From NCBI GenBank assembly GCA_013399895.1, contig VXBA01004193.1, forward strand, positions 997,155 to 1,061,154: a stretch of DNA of 64,000 nucleotides. Direction: 5' to 3'. Positions 1 to 10,000 of the stretch are shown here, in pieces. Within the stretch, counting starts at the first letter, position 1, and each line of letters begins with the position of its first letter. A program made the translations under genes and the position numbers. Below the pieces are notes generated by a model. It was given only the letters and a program-made list of their open reading frames with translations, did not search any database and was not told where the DNA came from. This DNA comes from Serilophus lunatus. Its lineage: Eukaryota; Chordata; Aves; Passeriformes; Eurylaimidae.

Positions 1-1089
1 TTCCTCCCTGCAGACCTGTTTCACTCCAGCTTTGCATGTCCCAACCTGCTGAACGAGTTGGGCTGCCCAGAGCACACTGGGAGCAGCCAAGTAGAAAAGT
101 GCCAAGGCTGCCTTTAAAAGGCTCACCCTGGGAATGAGTCTGAGCTTCCAACAACACTGGGCCAGGCCACTAACAGGTCTCAAATGGTTCAGCCAAGCAA
201 AGCCTTCTGCCAGACCCTCTCTAGCAGGCTCCCCACAGTGAAATGTACCCCTGTGTTGAGGAACCTCGGGTATTTTACTGGAATTGATGGATGCAGAAGT
301 AAAACTAATTAGTCTGACTCTTCTTTGCTTCCCCCAAATGAGAACAAAATGCAAATGTAATGTCTGCAGAGCAGAAGCAGTGCAAACTGAGGGCAGTCAC
401 TGCTCAGGTTGAACCATCCCCATTGCCAGCAACAAGAAATCATAAGAGTGTGGGATTTTTAGCCAGGCAGGATCCTTCCAATTTGAATGGAACAAAATTT
501 TAAATGAAATAACTTCATCAACTCGGTTGTTTTTCCATCAGGTCCTGCCTGTATTATACGTGCTGTGATGAGCTGGCTCTGCTCCATCTCCAGCCCCAAG
601 GTGGGTCAGCAGAAGAGTCTCTGCAGGTGAGAGACAGAGCAAAAAGCCAAGTGAAGGTGCAGGGGCCCCAGTGAGAGGAAGGAGCACGTCTGGAGGATAC
701 AGCAAGTGAGGGAGCAGAGCTTGGCGAGCCCAGCAAAACCAGCTGTAAATTCTCTGTCTCTCAGCTTCAAACCTGGTGGTTTTAATGACTAATTTAATAG
801 ACACACATCAGTCCCAGAGTCCAGTGAACGCTGCTGATAAGGAATCAGGCTGCTTTGATGCCCATGTTTAAGGTGCCTTTCAGCCTCAGATTCCAACACT
901 AACTGTTCTGATTAATCCTGTTCCTTCCCCCCTTGCACACACACACCAGGCAGGAGGAGAGGCAGAACTCCAGACCTGCAGTGCTTTTCCCACTCCCTCT
1001 GGGTACCAAAAGCCTGCCTTCCCAGGGAGAAGCTGAGTTTTCCCAGCAGCCCACCCCAGAGCTGGAAGGGAGGGCATGAGCACAGTTAC
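1..1089 (-). other. ANKK1: ANKK1 intron 1 (5' part)
   Basis: Starts with the donor GTAACT at 1089 and runs off the window. No segment resembling ANKK1 exon 2 (sequence after the first lysine, up to the HLDLKPGN catalytic loop) was found, and no repeat was recognised. Confidence 0.75.
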
Positions 1090-1277
1090 CTGTCGGTGCT
1101 GGCGTCCTGCAGCAGGTACGGGGAGCACTTCACGGCGTACACTGTCCTCCACCTCCTGTGCTTCACCTGGTACACGTGCCCAAAGCCTCCACTGGCCACT
1201 CTCACCCACTCATCCTCAAAGTCCTCCTTGTTAAAGACGGTCAGGCTGCCCAGCTGCAGCTCCCTGGCCGAAGTCAT
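1090..1277 (-). CDS. ANKK1: ANKK1 exon 1 (5' end of kinase domain; gene continues off the left edge)
   Basis: First coding exon of ankyrin repeat and kinase domain-containing protein 1, a RIPK-like Ser/Thr kinase followed in the full protein by ankyrin repeats. The ATG at 1277 has a good Kozak context (G at -3). The 62 codons give an N-terminus with ELQLGSLTVFNKEDFEDEW, a glycine loop ASGGFGHV (residues 28-35) and the ATP-anchoring lysine in YAVKC (K50), closely parallel to human ANKK1 exon 1. The exon ends at GACAG|GTAACT in phase 2, the same place as in the human gene. Catalytic loop, DFG and ankyrin exons are not in the window. Synteny (next to TTC12 and NCAM1) supports the call. Confidence 0.93.
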
Positions 1278-3865
1278 GGCAGGGGGACAGCCCGCAATGA
1301 GGAGCTCTGGGGGAGTGAGGAGCTCTCGGTGCTCCTGCCTGCCTTGGGGAGGTGGGGAGGTGCCCGAGTTGAGCCTTGGTACCTGCTGCCAAGGGGTGGA
1401 TCCCCAGTGTCACTCCATTTATTATGCAGAAGAGCTGCATGACTTAATTCCAGGCGCTCATGTGTCTGCTCTTGCAGAGAGCTGCTTTCTGCTCCCCAGC
1501 ACTGTGCGGGCAAACGCTCAAAGAGTACGAGATGGAAAGTGGTGCCAACAACAATCCTGTAGCAGGGGCTCCGTGCTGAGGATGGGATTCCTCCCCTGGG
1601 GCACCGGCACAGGTGGGGGAAAGAGAGGCAGGGAAGGGAAGGAGGAATCCACGAGGCTCCTGTGGAACATCACAGATGTGGAAAACACTCCAGAAAGACA
1701 AGGGACGGAGCAAACCCCAGAGCCAGAGTGTGGTGAACAGAGTCACTGAGCCTGGGAAAATACTCCAGCAGAGATACAGGAGCTGTGGGGCAGCAGAGCA
1801 GTTCCCCCAGGGACAAAACATGCTGTCAAATGCCTGTGAGGGGTGTCTGGAGGTACAAGAAATACGGGTCTGAGCAGTTTAACCATCCCCGTGCGAGCAG
1901 CAGGGACAGCGCACAACCCGAGCTGGAACAGGGCTCAGTGACACTCCGGGGCTCGTGCCCGTGTCTTTAATGAATTAGCTCTCTCTGTAGGCAGGTCAGT
2001 GCCAAATACAATGTGGTGCCGATTTCTTCAGTGCTATTGCAGTACAAATAAGAATTAATACTTCTGCAGGGTAATTGTCTAACTGTCACTGAGTTCTACC
2101 TGGAATTTTTAGCTGTGCATCAGATCTTGAAGAAATACTTGGAGGACTGACCCAGAGCTGTTTTCCTGACACATTGACACGAGGTGCTCTGGCAGTGGCC
2201 CCTCACTCGATGAAAGGCTTTAGGGAAAGAAGGAAAAATGCCAGCCAGGCTCTGCAGCTTTTAGGGAGGGCAAAAAACCCCGTTAGAAACTGGTTGTTGG
2301 CAGTTCCCTAAATGTTGCCCACCAGGAGTGATGCTTCTGGCACAGGTACCACCCCTGGTCACCTCCACTGCCACCTGCACTCACCTGCCAACACAACTTC
2401 TGGGCAGGCACATACTCAGGCACAGGCAAGACAAAGACACACTGCAATGCTCAGTTTTATAATGGGAGGTCGGGGAGAAGGTGAGGGAGTGGGGGGACAC
2501 AGTCCATGGCTGCACTGCCTCCACAGCCCTCCAGGGCTCGTTTCTGGGCAAACAGCTCAGGCACATTCCAGGGTCAGCTTCAATGACACGGAAATAAAGA
2601 AGTGGAGCAGTCGCTGCTCATTTACACCGCGGCCCCAAGGCCAGGGAGATCCTTCCCAGAAGTGCCTTTCTCCTGCCCATTCCTCCTGCCTCACAGCTCC
2701 TTCCACGCCCCAGGGATGCTGCTTCCTTCTTCTCCACCGGCAGAGGCGGCAGGAGGTTGTGGACAGGATGGAGAAGCTCCTGTTCCTCCAGGACAGAGGG
2801 GGGTGGGGCTGGACCCCCCAGGGGTCTCTCCACAGCACAGACGGACCCTCAGCTGCCCTCCCACACCCCAAAGTACCCCCAGGAAACCTGGTAAAGGAAA
2901 GACCTGTTGGTGTCCCCCATCCTATTGCTGCCTTTCCCAGTGTATTCCAGCAGATTCCAGGAAGAGCCTGGCACTGGAGTTCTGTGGCAGCATCTGCTGC
3001 AGCTGTTGCTGCACGACCAGTGGTACCAGTGCTACCAGGGCAGGTGTGAGAGAGCCCGGCTCAAACTCCCAGGGCACAGCAGGGTCTGACACACCCTCCC
3101 TCGCTCCAGACTCACAAGGACATTCCCAGATTCTCGGGGCAGGCTGATCCAGGTGGAGTGTGAGCCACTCAGTTGCATTTGCCACCAGATGCTCTGGCAG
3201 GGGCCCCTTTCCCTCCTTTGTTCTGGCAGCAACAGTGAGGAAACTGGAGCCAGAAGCTGAATGTGGTGAGTTGTTTTCCTGTTCTCTCATGTTCAGCCTC
3301 AAGGACACCCTTTGGCATTCCTGACTTTGTCCCACAATGTGGAGTTTACCAACAGGCAGTGGAAACTTGTTAAGAGAAAACAGCAGCAGGAGTGAAGCAA
3401 AAGAGGGAAGGCCTGAGCTCCTGAGAGATGAGGAAAGGTGTAAAGCCAAGGGGCTGGGTCTCTGGAGCTCCTGGGTCCTGCCCACATTCCCAGTGCCCTC
3501 ATTTTCCCTAGCACTGTTCTCTCCCTGATGGCAGGCTCTAGTCCCCAGTGTTTTGTTTCCCTTGGTGTTCTGCACCCTGATGTCCTCTCTGCTTTCCTGG
3601 GTCCCAGTCTGTGCTGGAGCTGCACGTGCTGCAGTCCAAGCTCTGCTCTCCCTCACAGCCAGGCCATGGCCACAGTTCCTTCCCTGCACTTTGGGGCCTG
3701 CCTCGTGCAGAGGGGAGGAAGGGAAGGAGAGATGTTTGCTCAGAGCAGAGGTGGCACCTCTTGCTCCCTGGGGCAGCAGGAGCTCTACAAAAGCAATACA
3801 ATGTGCAAAGCAGGACCCGGTGCTCCTCTGGTGGCTGTGGTGGTGCCGTGGGAGCTGCTCCAGGT
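1278..3865 (-). other. ANKK1 upstream region and 3' UTR/flank of the mucin/ZP gene
   Basis: No coding exon is supported here; open frames on either strand lack splice consistency or recognisable protein features. The segment must hold the ANKK1 5' UTR and promoter (near 1.3-1.5 kb) and the 3' UTR of the upstream mucin/ZP gene (below 3866). A minus-strand AATAAA at 1423-1418 is the clearest poly(A) signal, but it lies almost on top of the ANKK1 start, so the true 3' end is unresolved. Confidence 0.5.
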
Positions 3866-4017
3866 TCACAGCCCCTGCACTTCTCCAAAGGGTGGACAGT
3901 GGGTGGGTTTGGTTTTCTGCCTGTGGTGCAGCCAAAGGCTTATGAAAGCACTGCCCAGGACAGCAAAGCCAGCGAGTGACCCCAGCAGGATGGGCAGCAG
4001 CAGGGCAGAGCCAGGAC
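3866..4017 (-). CDS. Mucin/ZP gene exon 6: transmembrane helix, tail and stop
   Basis: Acceptor CTCTCTCTGTTGGCAG before 4017. It encodes PGSALLLPILLGSLAGFAVL followed by GSAFISLWL and a short tail HHRQKTKPTHCPPFGEVQGL, then TGA at 3868-3866. One hydrophobic span of about 25 residues followed by basic residues gives a type I topology. The phase (2 nt completing Gly) matches exon 5. Confidence 0.85.
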
Positions 4018-7000
4018 CTGCCAACAGAGAGAGGAGTCACCAACCAGGGCACAGGGTGAAGAGAGTCAACATTTCACCAGAATATTACAACAGGCAGGAA
4101 AACTCTTTACAGCTAGAGGACATTCTGCCTCATTTTTCTTCCCTTTCCTCCTTCTAAAGCTTCAGTTCCTTCAGAGGATGCACTTGGATGTGTCTCCTGG
4201 CTCAAAGTCTATTGGCTCTGATGCTTATTAACCATCATGTTTGGGATTTAGGAAGGCCAGGGGTGAGGAGTTGGGATACAATCTACTCATACCAGATGGC
4301 TGCTGCAGCAGGAAGAGCTCAACAAAAACTTCTGCAAGATGAAACAGGAGACCCACCTTCCACAGGTTTGTACAGAAACCTGTTGTTCATCCTCCAAACT
4401 GGACCCAAGGAGATCAGGTTGTGCAGCTTTCCAAAGCTGTGCCTGTCACTGGGCTGGAGAAGTGGCTCCACATTTTCAAAGCAGTCCTGGGAAAGACATG
4501 GAAAACATCTGAAAGTGGCACCTGAACAGAACCTCCTGCCCCAGGCACCCACAGCAGCCACAGGGCTCCTCTGATTCCATTTTTCCAGCCCTGCTGTCAC
4601 TCCAAAAGGTGAGTTGCTAATCCTTGGATCAGCACACATGTAAATCTCTATTCCCCAATTCCCTTTCCACAGGGATTAGCAACTATTGCTACCATTTCAT
4701 ATCATTAACCCCCCTTCCAGACTTGAAGAAAGGGACTGGCTGGGTATGGGGTGACCCTGGTGTGGTGACTTTGGAAGCACCAGATCTTTCCTTAGTCCTG
4801 TCAGAACATTCCCACCCCATGTACCTGTTCACATCCTGGTTTTCCATGCAGACAGATGTTCAGCTCACAGTGCAAATAGGCCAGGGAGTGGTTCAGCATC
4901 TGGAACAGCTGGATGGTGAAGCTGGCAGCTCTGGGCCTACTGCTCTGCAGTAACTGGATGTGTCTGCATTCAAATGGCAGCCTGGCAGGAACAAATGGCA
5001 AACAGTTTCAAATCCCAGCTCTCCCTGGCCAAAGGCAGGGAAGAGGGGGATCTGCTGCCAAGGCTCTGCACAACTCCTGCATCTGCAGCCAGAGTTAAAC
5101 AGAAATGCCCCAAAGGGCAGCACTGCAGGCAGCCCACAGCCCCAGAGCACCCCAGCAGGAAGGGCAGGGCATGCTGCACCCCTGGCACAGCACACAAATT
5201 TACACAAATCAAAGGGAGATTTTTTTTCTCCCCTGAGGGTTCTTCACCTTATCAAGCCCTCGGTATGAACTGTGAGACACTGAGGGGAGCAGCACCCTCC
5301 TGGACTCCTTGGGCTCACTCCCAGGAGCTCAGAGTGCAGGCACAGGATGCAGGAGGGGGTTCTCCAGGGGGGAGGTGAAGCCCATCCCCGTGGGCTCTGA
5401 CCTGTGGAAGTGGCAGCACTGGGCACCCGGTGCCCCTGGGCTGGCAGAGGGGGTCACACAGCAGGAGTGGATCTGCAGCAGGGCCTGGCTGCTGTTGCTC
5501 TGCAGGGCCACCAAGGCCAGGAAGGTGTCTTGGGCAGGTGCTGGAGCCCCGTGGGGCTCAGGGGCTGTGTTGGCAGCAGGGCTCAGGCTCATCCGCACCG
5601 TGTAGTTGCCGGAGCCGCAGGTGTTGTCGCTCACCACGGCCAGGCTGGAGGGAAAAGGGGGAGAAGAGGGAAAAGATGAGGCCCAGCCAGGCTCCACAAC
5701 CTGCTGGGAATGAAACAGCAGCATGGGGAGTTCCCTCAGTGAAATGAGGAACACACAGGCTTTTGTGTGCCAGAGCCTCTGTGAGCAGAGCCACGAGCTG
5801 GGACTCCCAGTGCAGTCAGACTGCTGGGACTGGGGGAGCCCAGGAGTGGGAATACCCACCTTCTTTGCCAGGGCATTTGATCACCTGAGCACTACCAAAT
5901 CATCTCACTTGCAAACTCAGACAGATGGGTTTTGGGGGCTAAGCCAGCGTCAAAAACTACTGTGGGAAAGGAAATTAGGTCTGAAGGACAGCAGCAATAT
6001 CCTAAAGGTGACAAAATGTGAAAAGACCTTTTTTTTCCCATTATGTGGAAATTAATTACCTGTTCAGAACGGTGACACCCGGGTGCAGCCCCCTCCTCTG
6101 CTGTGAGTCACTCGGGGCACTGGGCTCCGAATCCAGCAGGGTCAGGACAGTCCCCAGACCTTCAGCTGCTCCATCTGTCACTTCGTGTGTCCTGCCCATC
6201 TCCTCTGCCTCCGTGTTCAAGGGCAGCCCCTCCGAGGGCTCAGTGCTTGCAACACCCAGCAGGGAATTCCCCTGGGGTGTGAGTGCCACCAGGCTCCCAG
6301 GGGGACCCGAGGGGCTCTCTGGGCTCGGAAGGAGCTGGACTGGGTCTCTGGCCAGGAGCACCTCAGCATCCTTGACAAGTGCTTCCTGGAAGCCAGCTGA
6401 CGGATTGGTGACCTTACTCAGGAGCCTCTGAGCAGAGACAGCAAGTGCTGCTGTTGTGGGGGGCCCAGCAGCTCGCACAGCACTGCCAGGGCTGGAATGG
6501 CCAGTGTGCTGTTCCACGGTGTCCTCCAGGGATCCCTTCTCCAGAGGGTGTCTGGCTGATGCCTGATAGGAAGCAGACACGGGTGCCAGAGTGGGCAGAT
6601 GGCTGGGGGGGACTGTGCCACCTTTGGCTTCGCCCTCAGCCTTCCCCACTGGTGCCAGAGGCAGGGCTGATGTGCTCACTCTGGCAGCGGTGGGCAGCAC
6701 CACGTTTGGGTCAGGCTGGACCGCTGGAGCCGGCAGGTGAAGCCCTTTCTTGCTTGGAAGTGCAGCAGTGGTGTAATCCTCCTTGGCTGCAGAGAGAGCA
6801 GCCACTGCTGCCGGAGCCTGTGTGGATCTGGGGGGTCCCTGCAGGGCACTCACAGACCCTGGGGGCACGGGCTGTTGCACTGCAGTTAAAGCCAGCTTCT
6901 CCCCAGGAGCTGCTGTGGGGGACTGTTGTGCCCTCGTGTGCGATGTGGCCACACTCGTTCCCAGGAATTTGCCAGCTCCTCCTTTTCCTGCCCCTGTGCT

Positions 7001-10000
7001 GGTCTCAGCTGCCTTTGTGACCCCCCCAACACTGGCCTGGGAGAAGGGCTGGGGCTGGGGCTGGGCTGACAGGAGGGGAACCCGTGCAGAGGCAGGGGAA
7101 GGTGGGTGAGCAGCAGAGCTGGAACACACCCTTGGATGGGCCACTGTAGCCAGAAGTTCCCCAGGAGCTGCTGTTCTCCTCTGGCCCTCTGCTGACAGCA
7201 GAGTCTGCACTGGTGCTGCTCTTGGTCTCTCTGTTGTTATCAAGGGTTTGGGCACCACGGGAGTGGATTCCAAATGCTGGGGGGCATCGGGTTGGACAGG
7301 AGTGATGTGGATTTGTGCTGCTGGAGCAGGCCCAGGGACTCCTCCTGAAGGGGCTGTGCTGCCCAGGGCAGCATCCCTGTGCTCACTCCCAGCTGGAAGC
7401 ACTGGGGAAGCTGAGGACGTGCTGGGTGCCACTGGTGACAGCAACACCTTGGTACCCGGGAGCCTCTGGGACGTGGCCTGCAGAGGTTCGAGGCTTGTGA
7501 ACACCCTCAGTGGGTGTTTCGTGGTTCCAGCGGAGCAGGAGGTCGAACAGTCCGTGGTTGGGGTGGTCGCTGAGCCTTGGCCACGGCGAGTGGTGTGCAG
7601 AGGGGATTCCTCTCTGTGCAGAACACGACCTGCAGTGCCCGTGCTGGTGGGCAGGGGCTGGGCAGGCACTGGGAAATCACTGAGTGCCCTTGCTGGCAGC
7701 AAAGGAGCCACAGAAGAATGTGGCTTTTCAGTGGTGAAAGACACTTTGGGGGGAGCAGGGGGGCTCTGCTGAGTGGCCACCACTGGTGGTGGCACAGGGG
7801 AGGTGACAGGCTCTGCTGTCACCCTGTCCAGGGAAAGCCATTCAGCCCCCTTGGGCTCCTGGGCACGGGGAGCAGGGATCTGCATCTCCTCTGTCATTCT
7901 GTGCAGGGCCTGAGCTGTGGGGCTCATCCTCATCTGTGGGTCCAGGAAACGTCTTGATCCTGAGGTGACAGCCTGGAACCAGCCTGGATAACTGGGATTA
8001 GTTGGCACGGGCTGAGAAGTTCCTTTTGTTCTCTCTCTGAGTTGATTAGACACGGTGGGCAGAGTAGTTTCAGATTTACCAGTGGGGTAAGAGGAACTAG
8101 TTCTCCCTGGGATGTCAGGGCTGCTTTCAGGGGTCCCCACACTTGAGACCAAGTGGGCAACTTTGTGGCCCCCCTGACCCTGAGGAAAGGGCACCACCTG
8201 AGAATCTGCTCTGTCAGTGGACAACAGGATAAACACAGGCTTAACCAGAACTAAGCTGGAGGGACTCAGGTGTTGCAAGCTTGCAAGGTCCAGCACTGAG
8301 GAATTTGATGCTGCCAGGATTTGCTGAATGGAAACCAGACCCCCAATGCTGGTATTTGGGAATGTGGGGGGCAGATGGGACTCCTGCATGGGCTGCAGGC
8401 ATATCATGCCATTGCTGCTCTTTAACAGAAAGGACAAGTATGGGGCTGATGGCAGCGTGGGCAGGGCATCCCCTTGGACACTACTGAGGTTCTTGGTGGC
8501 TGCAGCAAGTGACATCCTGAACTGCTGCACCAGGGCCTGTGCCAGGTGTGCTGGGGCCTCAGCAGGAACACTGGGCACCACTGGGTCAGGGTGGGCTGTG
8601 GTTGAGCTGCTCTGGCTTCCCTGGGCATGGGCAGAGGGCAGTTGTGAAGCAGAAGCTGCCAGGCTGCCAATTTGGTGGGTCTGGGAGGCTGGAGGGACAA
8701 AGCTGTGAGAGGGAACTGTCTGGTTCCTGTTGTCACGGGGTCCAGAGGGGCTGGGGACTGGGCTGGCTGGTGGAGAACCAGTTTCACCTGCCTGTTGTGG
8801 GAGACTTTTCCTTCTCTTGGAATCTTCCACTGTGCTCACCTGCAGCAGCACAGCAAAGGCTTCCTGAGGTACAGGATGGGCAGAAACACCTTGACCCCAA
8901 GACCCAGAACCAGTAGGTGTGGATGAAGTTGTGGGCTTGTGAAGTCCTGTCTCAGCAGAGCTGGGGATGCTCATGGGCTGCAGTCCAGCCTGGGTAGGGA
9001 AAGATGCACCTGGGGGCTGAAGCTCTTCATGAACAGAATCCCAGGGTTGAAGGTCTGCATTCCCAAGCACTGACATCCCTGGAGAGGGTGCAGATGTTAC
9101 TCCTTTCAGCTCTTTAGCAGTTTGGAGAAGTTTTAACGTGGAAATCCATGAGGATGAGCTGGCAGGAGCCTGTGGGCTCTCAGGGGTTACAGATATTCCA
9201 GGTTTCCTTGCCACCATCCCATGGTCAGTATGTCTTTGGAGAGCTAGAACTGTGATTTCCTGGGGGTTCCTGCTGGCTTCCTGGGAAGCATGTTTGGTGC
9301 AGTTCAGAGCCCTGTACAAAGAGGGGGGCTCTTGTCCACCAGTTGTGCTGAGGGGCCCTTGAAATGGAGATGGAATTAACCCATCAGGAACTGGAGCTTC
9401 CACCAAAACTGAAGCAGCATATACGTGGCCTGGTGGGAGTGTGTGAAGAACTGGCATCTGGGTTGAGTGTCCAGAGCCATTTGTTGCAGCTGATGTTGAA
9501 TTTCTGCCTCTGCTCCCTGCTGTTTCTTGCTTCAGAGACAAACCAGGGGAAAACTGAACGTCCCTGGCATGTGTTGTTGTGGAATAGGCTGCAGCCAGGT
9601 CCCCTGAAGGTGCCTTTGGTGGGAATGCAGAAGATGTAACTCCAGCATCCACCACCTCAGTCCTCTTCAGGTGTGCAGGGGTCAGCCCCGCTCTGCTGCC
9701 AGGCTGGGCTTGTGGACTTGTGCCTCCTGGCCTTTTGGTAGTGGGAGGGAATCCTGTGGGTAACCAGCCCCTCTCTGAACTTCCAGGAGAACTCCTGACT
9801 CTGGTGGGAAATGGAGATGCTGTGGCTTCTTTTCCTGGAGGATGAATTTTGACCACTGGAGTCAGAAGAGATGTTTTAGGCCTTGTCACCTCCCTCTGAC
9901 TGGTACCAGAAAGGGAAGGGACAGCTGTGGGCTCGGGAGAGTCCTGGTGTGTCCCTGCACTGGGAAAGGGCTGGGGTCCAGCCCCAGGAATCTTTCCTGG

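Noticed and set aside
1096..1749. 217-codon plus-strand open frame over ANKK1 exon 1
   Set aside because: Antisense to a conserved exon; no independent support.
2312..3147. Plus-strand frames of 181-245 codons and a minus-strand frame 2922-4052
   Set aside because: No recognisable domain and no splice logic. The minus frame only partly overlaps the true last exon of the mucin/ZP gene and in another frame.
6445..7109. Plus-strand open frames of 108-191 codons inside the mucin exon
   Set aside because: Antisense shadows of a long GC-rich coding exon.
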